Assembly (NCBI RefSeq): GCF_001652725.1
Contig: NZ_LWHJ01000029.1
Coordinates: 1 to 64,000 of the forward strand
Length of the DNA: 64,000 bases
Source: Pedobacter psychrophilus
GTDB lineage: Bacteria; Bacteroidota; Bacteroidia; Sphingobacteriales; Sphingobacteriaceae
Reading direction: 5' to 3'
Positions 10,336 through 19,419 of this stretch are shown in pieces. The position numbers and the translations under genes are program-made. The notes under the pieces are model-generated. The model did not search any database. It was not told the origin of the DNA and worked only from the letters and a program-made list of their open reading frames with translations. Positions within the stretch are counted from its first letter, which is position 1. Every line of letters begins with the position of its first letter.

Positions 10336-10411
10336 GATGTTTTATTTTTGGTATTTGTTAATAATTGTATTAATTATTGATAATAAACCAAGGATTGTGC
10401 CAAAGCAAAAT

Positions 10412-12319
10412 TTAAATCTTATTGTTTTTAATATCCTCAACTACAGTTGGATCCAATAAAGTCGAAGTGTCCCCGAGATTAGCAACATCTCCTTCAGCAA
10501 TTTTTCTTAAAATTCTACGCATTATTTTACCTGATCTTGTTTTAGGCAAACCTTTTACAAATTGGATTTTTTCTGGACGAGCTATAGCACCAATAATTCT
10601 GCTTACCGTCATTGAAATATCTTTACGAGTCAATTCTTCATCATCAGATTCTTTATTTAAGATTACGTAAGCATAAATTCCTTGTCCCTTAATTTCATGT
10701 GGGTAACCTACAACTGCAGATTCTACCACATCTGTAAACATATTTATAGCGTTTTCAACCTCGGCTGTGCCAATTCTATGTCCAGAAACATTGATTACAT
10801 CATCTACCCTACCCGTGATTCTGTAATAACCATCTTCATCCCTCATGCAACCATCACCTGTAAAGTATTTATTTTCATAAGTAGCAAAATAAGTTTGGCG
10901 ACAACGTTCATGGTCTCCATAGGTTGTACGCAACATTCCTGGCCAAGGGAAAGTGATACATAAATTTCCAGAAACTCCATTTCCTTTAATTTCATCTCCT
11001 TTTTCATCAACCAACATTAATTGTACGCCTGGCAAAGGTAAAGTTGCAAAGCAAGGTTTTGTTTTTATGATGTTTGCCAACGGAGAAATCATAATTCCGC
11101 CAGTTTCTGTTTGCCACCAAGTATCTACAATTGGGCATTTTCCTTTACCGATATTTTCATTGTACCAATTCCAAGCTTCTTCATTTATTGGTTCGCCTAC
11201 AGAACCTAAAACTTTTAAAGAAGAAAGGTCTTTATCTTTAACATAATCTAAACCAGATTGCATTAATGATCTAATAGCTGTTGGTGCGGTATATAAAACA
11301 TTCACTTTAAATTTATCTACAATGTCCCAAAACCGACCAGCATCTGGATAAGTGGGTACGCCTTCAAACATTAATGTGGTTGCACCTTGAGCTAATGGTC
11401 CGTATATAATGTAAGAATGTCCGGTTATCCAGCCAATATCTGCCGTACAGAAATAAACATCATTAGGTTGATATTGAAAAACATTTTGAAAAGTATAAGC
11501 AGTGTAAACCATATAACCAGCGGTTGTATGTACAACTCCTTTTGGTTTACCTGTAGAGCCCGATGTGTATAAAATGAACAACTCGTCTTCGGCATCCATT
11601 TCTTCTGCGGGACAATCTATTAAACCTAAAGTCTCAACTTTTTTAATCTCGTCTTCCCACCATTTATCCCTTCCTTTAATCATAGAAATTGGCGTTCTGG
11701 TTCTTGTTAAAACGATAACCGTTTTAACAGAGCAACATTGAACTAAGGCATCGTCAATTACATTTTTCAATGGAATATCTTTTGGACCTCTAAAACCACC
11801 GTCAGATGTGATTACCATTTCGCATTGGGCGTCATTTATCCTATCGGCGATTGATTGTGCTGAGAAACCTCCAAAAACAACCGAATGGATTGCGCCAATT
11901 CTGGCACAAGCTAAAACTGCTATAGCTAATTCTGGCACCATTGGCATATAAATACAAACTCGATCACCTTTTTTAACGCCATTGTTTTTTAAGACATTAG
12001 AAAAAAGACAAACTTTTTGATGCAGTTGTTTATAGGTTAAAACCCGATGATGTTCTGTTGGATCATTTGCTTCCCAAATGATAGCAGGTTGATCTGCTTT
12101 ATCTTTTAAGTGTCTATCTAAACAATTTTCTGTTATATTAAGCTTTGCGCCTTTAAACCATTCTATTTTTGGCTCCTTAAAATTCCAGTCTAGCACTTTA
12201 TCCCATTTCTTTTTCCATTGAAAATTTTCGGCTATTTCTGCCCAAAATTCTTCGGGTTTTTCTACACTTTTTTGATATGCAGCGTTATATTCTTCTATGG
12301 ATTTTATTTGAAAATTCAT
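10412..12319 (-). CDS. acs: Acetyl-CoA synthetase
   Basis: The 635-residue AMP-forming ligase makes acetyl-CoA from acetate, ATP and CoA. The phosphate-binding loop YTSGSTGKPKG, the adenylate motif DTWWQTETG and the C-terminal PKTRSGKIMRR motif are all present. Lys598 in the last motif is the conserved catalytic residue that is inactivated by acetylation in characterised enzymes. Length is normal (E. coli Acs 652). It is monocistronic; a dispersed repeat lies in its 5' gap with rpmB. Confidence 0.97.
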   Translation of the reverse strand: MNFQIKSIEEYNAAYQKSVEKPEEFWAEIAENFQWKKKWDKVLDWNFKEPKIEWFKGAKLNITENCLDRHLKDKADQPAIIWEANDPTEHHRVLTYKQLHQKVCLFSNVLKNNGVKKGDRVCIYMPMVPELAIAVLACARIGAIHSVVFGGFSAQSIADRINDAQCEMVITSDGGFRGPKDIPLKNVIDDALVQCCSVKTVIVLTRTRTPISMIKGRDKWWEDEIKKVETLGLIDCPAEEMDAEDELFILYTSGSTGKPKGVVHTTAGYMVYTAYTFQNVFQYQPNDVYFCTADIGWITGHSYIIYGPLAQGATTLMFEGVPTYPDAGRFWDIVDKFKVNVLYTAPTAIRSLMQSGLDYVKDKDLSSLKVLGSVGEPINEEAWNWYNENIGKGKCPIVDTWWQTETGGIMISPLANIIKTKPCFATLPLPGVQLMLVDEKGDEIKGNGVSGNLCITFPWPGMLRTTYGDHERCRQTYFATYENKYFTGDGCMRDEDGYYRITGRVDDVINVSGHRIGTAEVENAINMFTDVVESAVVGYPHEIKGQGIYAYVILNKESDDEELTRKDISMTVSRIIGAIARPEKIQFVKGLPKTRSGKIMRRILRKIAEGDVANLGDTSTLLDPTVVEDIKNNKI

Positions 12320-12501
12320 TTAAAATAAGTTTTTTGGTTTACGATGTTAAATTACGGGTTTTAAATTATTATGAAGAATTATATGTTAAAATGAATATTT
12401 TGAGGGTGATGTCGGAAACAAATGAAAGTGTTTTTGTTTTTGGTTATGAAAAATCTAAATGAATGCAAACAGAAGTAAAAGCACAATTTCTGTTATTAGC
12501 T

Positions 12502-12597
12502 GCGTTAGGGATAGGAGCGATATCCTTTTTTGTTTTTCACAAAAAAGATTTAGTGTATAGCCCGATCCGTCCGCTAGCTAGCGGACGGAGAACGCCC
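12502..12597 (+). repeat. Dispersed intergenic repeat, copy 2
   Basis: The copy starts GCGTTAGGGATAGGAGCG and ends GAACGCCC. It has a CTTTTTTG / CAAAAAAG stem and, near the 3' end, a 22-bp perfect palindrome at 12567-12588 with core GCTAGCTAGC. The 472-base gap between acs and rpmB contains little else; a small frame starting at 12462 runs through the repeat and is not credible as a gene. Confidence 0.8.
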
Positions 12598-12715
12598 AAA
12601 TTATTTTAATCTATTATTTTTTGGTCTACAAGTAAGAGTCTATTAACAAATTTTAAATATAATTTAATAGGTAAATTGAGCTAAAAATATTCCTTAACAT
12701 TTTTTTGAATTGATG

Positions 12716-12746
12716 TTGCTATTTCAAAAGTATTTTAGGATATTTG
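12716..12746 (+). promoter_or_regulatory. Possible promoter of the rpmB operon
   Basis: TTG at 12716-12718 and GATATTTG at 12739-12746 (one mismatch to TAnnTTTG) are separated by 20 bases and lie about 45 bases before rpmB. The match is imperfect, so this is tentative. Confidence 0.35.
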
Positions 12747-12791
12747 CAAACTCTTTGTGAAAAGGGGTTTAACAGAAACAACAAAACAGTC

Positions 12792-13025
12792 ATGTCAAGA
12801 ATTTGTGATTTAACAGGAAAGAAGACGTTAGTAGGTAACAGAGTATCTCACTCTAACATCAAAACGAAACGTAAATTTTACCCTAATCTTCAAATGAAGC
12901 GTTTTTACCTTCCCGAAGAAGACAGATGGATTACTTTAAAGGTATCAACATCGGCAATTAAAACCATCAATAAGATTGGTATCACCGAAGCAATAAACAG
13001 GTTCGTTTTAAAAGGAACTATTTAA
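12792..13025 (+). CDS. rpmB: Large ribosomal subunit protein bL28
   Basis: The 77-residue protein begins MSRICDLTGKKTLVGNRVSHS, the bL28 signature. The frame is open 16 codons further upstream, but the conserved family start is the ATG at 12792. It heads a run rpmB-rpmG-DUF4295-ftsY that recurs in Bacteroidota genomes. Confidence 0.97.
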   Translation: MSRICDLTGKKTLVGNRVSHSNIKTKRKFYPNLQMKRFYLPEEDRWITLKVSTSAIKTINKIGITEAINRFVLKGTI

Positions 13026-13049
13026 TTAAAAATATAAAACCCGAATATA

Positions 13050-13232
13050 ATGGCTAAGAAGGGAAACAGAGTTCAGGTAATTTTAGAGTGTACCGAACAT
13101 AAAGGAAGTGGAATGGCTGGAACATCTAGATACATTACCACTAAAAACCGTAAAAATACTCCTGAAAGATTAGAGGTTAAAAAATTTAACCCTGTTTTGA
13201 GAAAAGTTACTGTTCATAAAGAAATCAAATAA
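13050..13232 (+). CDS. rpmG: Large ribosomal subunit protein bL33
   Basis: The 60-residue protein has the bL33 pattern [14 protein letters not shown] and [18 protein letters not shown]. Only one cysteine remains (in LECTEH), so the four-cysteine zinc site found in some bL33 proteins is absent. It lies 24 bases after rpmB in one transcript. Confidence 0.97.
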   Translation: MAKKGNRVQVILECTEHKGSGMAGTSRYITTKNRKNTPERLEVKKFNPVLRKVTVHKEIK

Positions 13233-13268
13233 TTGATTGCTAATTTATTAGCGTAAAAAATATTTAAC

Positions 13269-13442
13269 ATGGCAAAGAAAGTAGTTGCAACATTAAAAAC
13301 CGGTAAAGGTAAAGAGTACTCTAAAGTGATTACTATGGTAAGATCACCAAAAACTGGTGCTTATTCTTTTAAAGAAATGATTGCGCATAATGATCACATT
13401 AAAGATGCAATTGTAGTTGCTAAAGAAAGCGTTACAGAATAA
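13269..13442 (+). CDS. DUF4295 small basic protein
   Basis: A 57-residue protein starts MAKKVVATLKTGKGKEYSKV and ends VVAKESVTE. It is lysine-rich like a ribosomal protein and lies between rpmG and ftsY, 36 bases after rpmG, with a strong terminator just after it. I recognise the family as DUF4295, a Bacteroidota-restricted family always found in this neighbourhood. Size, charge and operon position suggest a ribosome-associated protein; this is inference. Confidence 0.85.
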   Translation: MAKKVVATLKTGKGKEYSKVITMVRSPKTGAYSFKEMIAHNDHIKDAIVVAKESVTE

Positions 13443-13460
13443 TTATATCTTGAAAATATT

Positions 13461-13495
13461 AAAGCCATCCTGAAAATTTAGGATGGCTTTTTTTG
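13461..13495 (+). terminator. Terminator of the rpmB-rpmG-DUF4295 operon
   Basis: A perfect 10-bp stem AAAGCCATCC / GGATGGCTTT with a 10-base loop is followed by a run of T. It lies 18 bases after the DUF4295 stop and just before ftsY, so ftsY needs its own promoter or readthrough. Confidence 0.9.
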
Positions 13496-13511
13496 TTTAA
13501 ATTTATCGCCC

Positions 13512-14474
13512 ATGGGATTATTTGATTTCTTTAAGAAAAAAGAAAATACGGTTGAAGAGCAAGTTTCTTTAGATAAAGGTTTAGAGAAAACAAAAGATAA
13601 TTTTTTTGCTAAAATAAGTAAGGCAGTTGTTGGTAAATCTACTGTTGATGATGAGGTACTAGATAATTTAGAAGAAATTTTGGTAACTTCTGATGTTGGT
13701 GTTTCCACGACCTTAAAAATTGTTGAACGCGTTCAAAACCGTGTTGCAAAAGACAAATACACCAATGTTTCTGAACTCAACAATATTTTAAGAGAAGAAG
13801 TTCAAGCTCTTTTAGAAGAAAACAACAGCACCAATTTTGAGCAAATGGATTATGGAAACCATAAACCTTATGTGATTATGGTGGTGGGTGTTAATGGCGT
13901 CGGCAAAACCACAACTATTGGTAAACTGGCTTACCAACTAAAACAAGCAGGACAAAAAGTGGTTATCGGCGCTGCTGATACTTTTAGAGCTGCAGCTGTA
14001 GAACAGATTCAACTTTGGGGAAAAAGAGCTGATGTAAGGGTTGTTTCGCAAGGAATGAATGCCGATCCTGCTTCTGTAGCTTTTGACACCATTCAATCTG
14101 CAGTTGCAAACAATGAAGATGTTGTAATTATTGATACGGCGGGGCGCTTACATAACAAAGTTGGTTTAATGAACGAGCTTTCTAAGATTAAAAAAGTGAT
14201 GGATAGAGTTGTACCCGGTGCACCTCATGAAATTTTATTGGTTTTAGATGCCTCTACCGGACAAAATGCAATTGAACAGTGTAAGCAATTTACTCAAGCA
14301 ACTGATGTAAATGCTTTGGCTTTGACCAAATTAGATGGTACAGCCAAAGGTGGTGTAGTAATCGGTATTTCTGATCAGTTTAAGATACCGGTTAAATATA
14401 TTGGGGTTGGAGAGAAAATGACTGACCTTCAGCTGTTTAATAAGAAAGAGTTTGTGGATAGTTTGTTTTCGTGA
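13512..14474 (+). CDS. ftsY: Signal recognition particle receptor FtsY
   Basis: The 320-residue SRP GTPase docks ribosome-nascent-chain complexes at the inner membrane. The G1 motif GVNGVGKTTT is at about residues 126-135; AADTFRAAAVEQ, DTAGR and TKLDGTAKGG follow. An acidic A domain is essentially missing and the N-terminus is a short amphipathic stretch (MGLFDFFKKK), as in many Bacteroidota. Its TGA stop is the first three bases of the first TGATTGCACAGAT unit of the repeat that follows. Confidence 0.96.
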   Translation: MGLFDFFKKKENTVEEQVSLDKGLEKTKDNFFAKISKAVVGKSTVDDEVLDNLEEILVTSDVGVSTTLKIVERVQNRVAKDKYTNVSELNNILREEVQALLEENNSTNFEQMDYGNHKPYVIMVVGVNGVGKTTTIGKLAYQLKQAGQKVVIGAADTFRAAAVEQIQLWGKRADVRVVSQGMNADPASVAFDTIQSAVANNEDVVIIDTAGRLHNKVGLMNELSKIKKVMDRVVPGAPHEILLVLDASTGQNAIEQCKQFTQATDVNALALTKLDGTAKGGVVIGISDQFKIPVKYIGVGEKMTDLQLFNKKEFVDSLFS

Positions 14475-14544
14475 TTGCACAGATCTAAATGATTTCACAG
14501 ATATTCTTTGTGATTTCACAGATTTATTAGATTATACAGATTAG
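14472..14544 (+). repeat. Tandem TGATTTCACAGAT units upstream of the GxxExxY gene
   Basis: Four related units begin at 14472, 14490, 14511 and about 14530, spaced 18-21 bases: TGATTGCACAGAT, TGATTTCACAGAT, TGATTTCACAGATT and GATTATACAGATT. The same unit occurs in inverse orientation after the GxxExxY gene, so the two arrays frame that gene as an imperfect inverted repeat. Confidence 0.85.
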
Positions 14545-14552
14545 TTTGATTT

Positions 14553-14927
14553 ATGGATACTGAGATATATGATGCTTTAACCCATAAAATTATTGGTTGT
14601 TGTTTTGAAGTTCATAGGGAATTAGGTCTTGGATTTTTAGAGAAGATTTATTCAAGAGCTTTAATTGAACAACTGACCATTGAGAATATAAAATTTGAAT
14701 GTGAGAAAGAGTTTAATGTATTTTTTAAAAATAAGTTGATTGGAAAGTTTAGATGTGACTTTTATATTGAAGAGAAAGTAATCTTAGAAATAAAATCAGT
14801 TACTGGAATTCAACCGCAATTATTTCAAACTCAATTAATATCATATCTAAAAGCAAGCAAAGTAAAAACAGGCCTATTAGTAAATTTTGGTAACGGTAGT
14901 TGTGATGTAAAACGGTTATCAGTATAG
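14553..14927 (+). CDS. GxxExxY protein, PD-(D/E)xK nuclease-like
   Basis: The 124-residue protein belongs to the GxxExxY family (PDDEXK_3): the naming motif is G27-F-L-E30-K-I-Y33. Asp69 (FRCDFYI) and E79-I-K81 (VILEIKSV) make a plausible PD-(D/E)xK metal site, and the central beta-strand/helix order fits. No function has been shown for the family to my knowledge. It is wedged between two core genes, ftsY and rimO, and framed by inverted TGATTTCACAGATT-type repeats, which suggests a mobile or once-mobile cassette. Confidence 0.88.
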   Translation: MDTEIYDALTHKIIGCCFEVHRELGLGFLEKIYSRALIEQLTIENIKFECEKEFNVFFKNKLIGKFRCDFYIEEKVILEIKSVTGIQPQLFQTQLISYLKASKVKTGLLVNFGNGSCDVKRLSV

Positions 14928-14936
14928 ATTAGATTC

Positions 14937-15003
14937 GTGATTATAATCACAAAAATAAGAAATCTGTGAAATCACCTTAATCGGTGTAATCACAAAAATA
15001 AGA
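14937..15003 (-). repeat. Inverted repeat units downstream of the GxxExxY gene
   Basis: The stretch holds AATCTGTGAAATCA (14961-14974) and AATCGGTGTAATCAC (14979-14993), the inverse of the units upstream of the gene, plus a direct 16-base repeat AATCACAAAAATAAGA (14945-14960 and 14988-15003) and a palindrome GTGATTATAATCAC at 14937. It ends 4 bases before the rimO start. Confidence 0.85.
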
Positions 15004-15007
15004 TAGA

Positions 15008-16339
15008 ATGAGAGTTAAAGATAAACAGATTAAGGAATTAGTTAAACCTCGTGTAAACGTAATCACACTTGGTTGTTCTAAAAATACCTATGATTCTGAA
15101 GTGTTGATGGGACAATTGCAGGGTAACAAAATCAATGTGGTTCATGAGGCAAATGATATTCGAAAAGATGATATCATTGTTATAAATACTTGTGGCTTTA
15201 TTGATAATGCAAAGCAAGAATCTATCGATACTATCTTACAATATAGTGATTTAAAGCAAGAAGGAAAAGTTGGAAAAGTTGTGGTTACCGGTTGTTTATC
15301 AGAACGTTACAAGCCTGAATTATCTGCAGAGATTACCAATGTAGACTCTTGGTTTGGCACAAATGATCTTCAAAACTTACTGAATTCGATTGGTGCAGAT
15401 TATAAGCATGAACTGATTGGAGAACGCTTATTAACTACGCCAACACACTCGGCTTATTTTAAAATTGCCGAAGGTTGCAACCGCCCTTGTTCATTTTGTG
15501 CAATTCCGTTAATGCGTGGAATGCATGTTTCTAGACCGATAGAAGATTTAGTAAAAGAAGCGAAGAACTTAGCAAAAAATGGAACCAAAGAACTGATTTT
15601 AATTGCACAGGATTTAACTTATTACGGTCTAGATTTATATAATCAACGTAAGCTTGGAGATTTAATGCGCAATCTGTCTGATGTGGAAGGTATTGAATGG
15701 ATCAGGTTACAATATGCTTATCCAAGTGGCTTCCCAATGGATATTTTAGATGTGATGAATGAACGTTCTAACATCTGCAAATATTTAGATATGCCCTTAC
15801 AACATATTTCTGATGATATGTTAAAGTCTATGCGACGTGGAACCACAAAACAAAAAACCATAGATTTAGTCAATAAAATTAGAGATAAAGTGCCAAATAT
15901 CGCCATGCGAACCACTTTAATTTGCGGTTACCCGGGCGAAACAGAATCAGATTTTGAAGAGATGAAAAATTGGGTTGAAGAAACTCGTTTTGATCGTTTA
16001 GGTTGCTTCACTTACTCTCACGAAGAAAAAACCCATGCTCATGATTTAGTTGACGATGTTCCTCAGGAGGTAAAAGAGCAACGTGTTGAAGATATTATGG
16101 AAATTCAACAAGCTATTTCTTTTGATTTAAACCAACAAAAAGTTGATAAAGTTTTTAAAGTTTTAATCGATAAAAAAGAAGGCGATTATTTTGTTGGACG
16201 TACCGAATTTGATTCTCCAGAAGTGGATAATGAAGTTTTAATTGATGCAAAAATCAATTATGCAACTTCAGGAACTTTTGTATACGCTAAAATTGACCGA
16301 GCAGAAGACTTTGATCTTTATGGTACAATTGTCAAATAA
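15008..16339 (+). CDS. rimO: Ribosomal protein uS12 methylthiotransferase
   Basis: The 443-residue radical-SAM enzyme adds a methylthio group to the conserved Asp of ribosomal protein uS12. The N-terminal cluster cysteines are C23, C62 and C96. The radical-SAM motif CNRPCSFC has C157, C161 and C164. A TRAM domain makes up the last 65 residues. Length and motifs separate it from MiaB. It lies directly behind the GxxExxY cassette; ftsY-rimO is presumably the ancestral order. Confidence 0.95.
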   Translation: MRVKDKQIKELVKPRVNVITLGCSKNTYDSEVLMGQLQGNKINVVHEANDIRKDDIIVINTCGFIDNAKQESIDTILQYSDLKQEGKVGKVVVTGCLSERYKPELSAEITNVDSWFGTNDLQNLLNSIGADYKHELIGERLLTTPTHSAYFKIAEGCNRPCSFCAIPLMRGMHVSRPIEDLVKEAKNLAKNGTKELILIAQDLTYYGLDLYNQRKLGDLMRNLSDVEGIEWIRLQYAYPSGFPMDILDVMNERSNICKYLDMPLQHISDDMLKSMRRGTTKQKTIDLVNKIRDKVPNIAMRTTLICGYPGETESDFEEMKNWVEETRFDRLGCFTYSHEEKTHAHDLVDDVPQEVKEQRVEDIMEIQQAISFDLNQQKVDKVFKVLIDKKEGDYFVGRTEFDSPEVDNEVLIDAKINYATSGTFVYAKIDRAEDFDLYGTIVK

Positions 16340-16372
16340 TTGATGTAAAAAACCTTAATTATGTTTTTTGGT

Positions 16373-16380
16373 TATTTTCG
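16373..16380 (+). promoter_or_regulatory. Possible -7 element for bshC
   Basis: TATTTTCG lies 6 bases before the bshC ATG and differs from TAnnTTTG at one position. The leuS gene on the other strand has the same octamer, TATTTTCG, before its start. Confidence 0.3.
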
Positions 16381-16386
16381 TAATTC

Positions 16387-17973
16387 ATGGATGCACAATA
16401 TATTGAATACGATGAAACTCGATGTTTTTCCTCAACGGTAAACAGATTATTAGCTAAAGATGAAAACATTAAACCTTTCATTAATCAATTTCCTGATTTA
16501 AAAAGTTTCAAAGACATTATTTCCGAAAGAAAATTCAATGGAAATAGAACTGAATTGGTTAATGTTTTAACAAGCCAATATCAAAATATAACTGCTTCTG
16601 ATTTAGTATATCAGCATATAGAATCTCTTAAGGCCGAAAATACTTTTACAATAACCACAGGTCATCAACTCAATATTTTTACTGGTCCGCTTTACTTTAT
16701 TTTCAAGATTGTTAGTGCTATAAATCTGGCTAAGGACTTAAAAATTGCTTTCCCTGATCAAAATTTTGTGCCTGTTTATTGGATGGCAACGGAAGATCAT
16801 GATTTTGAAGAAATTAATCATACCTATTTAGCTGGCAAAAAAATAGAATGGAAAAACAATAAGGCTGGCGCAACCGGCAGGCTGGCTACAAAAACCATTA
16901 TCCAAGCTTTAAATGATTATAAAGGTGTTTTGGGTATTTCAGAAAATGCAAAAAAACTTTCAGAAATTGTTTCTAAGGCTTACGCCGATGATAAGACGCT
17001 AGCAGAGGCTACATGTTATTTAGCAAATGAACTGTTTGGAGAGTATGGTTTAGTGATTATTGATGCTGACGATAAAACCTTGAAATCACAGTTTGCAGAG
17101 ATTATGGCGCAAGATATCATTCAACGAAACAGCTTTAAAAATATTGAAGAAAGCAGCAAGAAATTATCCGAGATTGATATTCATGCTCAAGTAAACCCTA
17201 GAGAAATTAACTTCTTTTACCTTACGGATGATTTGCGGGAACGCATTGTTTTTGAAGATGGAAAATATCAGGTTTTAAATACAGCTATTTCATTTAGCGA
17301 GGCAGAATTAAAAAAAGAAATCAAAGAAAATCCAGAAAGATTTAGTCCTAATGTGGTGATGCGTCCACTTTACCAGGAAGTGATTTTACCCAATTTAGCT
17401 TACATTGGCGGCGGTGGCGAGTTAGCTTATTGGTTGCAATTAAAATCTAATTTCGATTTTTACAAGGTTGATTTCCCTTTACTAATCCTAAGAAATTCGG
17501 CTATGATTGCAGATGAAAAATCTGTTGCTAAGCTTCATAAATTAACTTTGGCTTTCGCCGATGTTTTTAAAGCGACAGAAATCTTAAAAAAAGAATATGT
17601 TGATGCGCATTCAGAACATACTTTAAATTTAAAAGTCGAGTGGCAAGAACTTCAATCAATTTTTGAAAATTTAAAAACAAGAGCAGCCAAAATTGATCCC
17701 ACTTTAAAACCAAGTACTGAAGCTGTTGAAGCGAGATTAAAAAAAGCAATAGATAGTTTAGAAAAAAAGTTAATGCGAGCAGAAAAAAGGAACTTTTCTG
17801 AAGCTATGGACGATATTGAAAAGTTAAAAAGTCAACTATTTCCAGGCGGTGGTTTACAAGAAAGAAAGGAAAATTTTGGTTTATTTTATGTTAAATACGT
17901 TGAGGATTTTATCCCTGAACTTATTAAACATTTTAATCCCTTAGATTTTAAGTTTACTATTTTGTTTGATTAA
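16387..17973 (+). CDS. bshC: Bacillithiol synthase BshC (cysteine-adding enzyme)
   Basis: The 528-residue protein matches BshC, the last step of bacillithiol synthesis, in which cysteine is joined to GlcN-malate. Diagnostic stretches are TTGHQLNIFTGPLYFI near residue 95, VYWMATEDHDFEEINH near 135 and NVVMRPLYQEVILPN near 320, followed by a coiled-coil around residues 430-490. Length is typical. bshA and bshB are not in the window. It is followed after 22 bases by an Ldh-type dehydrogenase in the same direction. Confidence 0.95.
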   Translation: MDAQYIEYDETRCFSSTVNRLLAKDENIKPFINQFPDLKSFKDIISERKFNGNRTELVNVLTSQYQNITASDLVYQHIESLKAENTFTITTGHQLNIFTGPLYFIFKIVSAINLAKDLKIAFPDQNFVPVYWMATEDHDFEEINHTYLAGKKIEWKNNKAGATGRLATKTIIQALNDYKGVLGISENAKKLSEIVSKAYADDKTLAEATCYLANELFGEYGLVIIDADDKTLKSQFAEIMAQDIIQRNSFKNIEESSKKLSEIDIHAQVNPREINFFYLTDDLRERIVFEDGKYQVLNTAISFSEAELKKEIKENPERFSPNVVMRPLYQEVILPNLAYIGGGGELAYWLQLKSNFDFYKVDFPLLILRNSAMIADEKSVAKLHKLTLAFADVFKATEILKKEYVDAHSEHTLNLKVEWQELQSIFENLKTRAAKIDPTLKPSTEAVEARLKKAIDSLEKKLMRAEKRNFSEAMDDIEKLKSQLFPGGGLQERKENFGLFYVKYVEDFIPELIKHFNPLDFKFTILFD

Positions 17974-17995
17974 GTTATAAGTTTTAAGTTTAAAA

Positions 17996-19084
17996 ATGGA
18001 GTTTTATAATTTTTCAGAGCAAGTTTTAAGAGATTTTACTCAATCTGTTTTTGAAAAAATGGGTTGCTCTGAAATACATGCAATCTTGGCAACAGATGTT
18101 TTAATTAAAGCTGATTTACGCGGAATAGATTCTCATGGTGTTGCCAGATTAACAGGTTATGTTAGACTTTGGGAAAAAGGAAGAATTAATCCAAAGCCAA
18201 ATATTAAAATTGTTCATGAAACAGCGACAACTGCAACCGTAGATGGCGATGCAGGTTTAGGCTTGGTAGTCGCTCCTTTTGCGATGGATTTAGCCATTAA
18301 AAAAGCAAAAGAATTTGGATCGGGTTGGGTAGCCGTTAAAAACTCCAACCATTTTGGTATTGCGGGCTATCATGCATTAAAAGCTGTTGAAAACGATATG
18401 ATCGGCTACGCTTTGACCAATGCAAGCCCCTTGGTTGCGCCCACTTTTTCAAGCGAGCGCATGTTGGGGACAAACCCAATTTGCTATGCATTTCCTGCAG
18501 GAAAATTCCCTGCTGTTGTAGTAGATATGGCAACATCTACAGCTGCTAACGGTAAATTGGAAATAGCGCAACGTCAAGGTAAAAATGTACCCGAAGGTTG
18601 GATACAAGATAAAGATGGAAATGCTGCTTTGCATCCTGAAGATTTAAAAAACGGAGGTTCTCTCCTTCCGCTAGGCTCCGATAGAGAGCATGGTAGCCAC
18701 AAAGGTTTTGGATTAAGTGCTACGGTAGATATCCTTTCAGCAGTTTTATCAGGAGCAAGTTACGGGCCCTGGGCACCACCGTTTGTGGCATTTATGGATC
18801 CTCTACCTAATCAACCTGGTGAAGGTTTGGGTCATTTTTTGGGAGCGATGCGAGTAGATGGTTTTAGACCAATCGAAGATTTTAAAGCCAATATGGATAA
18901 TTGGATCCAACGTTTTAAGGATGCAAAACCTATAGATGAAAACCAAAAAGTAATTATACCCGGCGAGCCTGAACTACAAGCCGAACAAGACAGAAAAATC
19001 AATGGAATCCCATTGATAGATGCTGTGGTAAATGATTTGAATGAAATTGCCGAGAAATTGAATATAGCTAAATTAGCAATTTAG
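17996..19084 (+). CDS. Ldh_2 family malate/L-lactate-type dehydrogenase
   Basis: The 362-residue protein belongs to the type-2 malate/L-lactate dehydrogenase family (PF02615), which reduces 2-keto acids with NAD(P)H using a fold unrelated to classical LDH. Motifs include IDSHGVARLTGY near residue 42 with the conserved His, NSNHFGIAGYHA near 117, and GHFLGAMRVDGF near 280. The substrate cannot be read from the sequence. It is likely co-transcribed with bshC. Confidence 0.9.
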   Translation: MEFYNFSEQVLRDFTQSVFEKMGCSEIHAILATDVLIKADLRGIDSHGVARLTGYVRLWEKGRINPKPNIKIVHETATTATVDGDAGLGLVVAPFAMDLAIKKAKEFGSGWVAVKNSNHFGIAGYHALKAVENDMIGYALTNASPLVAPTFSSERMLGTNPICYAFPAGKFPAVVVDMATSTAANGKLEIAQRQGKNVPEGWIQDKDGNAALHPEDLKNGGSLLPLGSDREHGSHKGFGLSATVDILSAVLSGASYGPWAPPFVAFMDPLPNQPGEGLGHFLGAMRVDGFRPIEDFKANMDNWIQRFKDAKPIDENQKVIIPGEPELQAEQDRKINGIPLIDAVVNDLNEIAEKLNIAKLAI

Positions 19085-19131
19085 GAAAATTATCTTTTCG
19101 CCTAATTACAAATCCTATCTTTTTAATAGTT

Positions 19132-19216
19132 GCGTTAACGATTGTAGCGGCATCCTTTTTTTCTTTTTCAAAAAAAAGATATAGCGGAAATCCGCCAGCT
19201 GGCGGATAAAACGCCC
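19132..19216 (+). repeat. Dispersed intergenic repeat, copy 3
   Basis: The copy runs from GCGTTAACGATTGTAGCGGC to GGATAAAACGCCC. It contains a TTTTTTT / AAAAAAA stem, the block AAGATATAGCGG, and a 16-bp perfect palindrome TCCGCCAGCTGGCGGA at 19191-19206. It fills a quarter of the 335-base gap between the dehydrogenase and the next gene; the rest of that gap shows nothing I can name. Confidence 0.85.
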
Positions 19217-19419
19217 AAAATAATGATCCATCATGATTTCAATTTCTAGTTTTTCTTATTTTCTTCAATCAATTTTCTAATCTCTCAATACAATCTTACC
19301 TCATAATACATTCAGTTTTTTAATAAAAAATTTTCTAATGGCATGGTTGTTATAATATGATAAATGATTAAATCGAACATTTAATCAAAACCATTTATTT
19401 ACCTATAAAAAATATTATT

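Noticed and set aside
12277-12600. Small plus-strand frames (12277-12462 and one starting at 12462)
   Set aside because: The first overlaps the acs start and the second reads through the dispersed repeat; neither shows protein-like composition.
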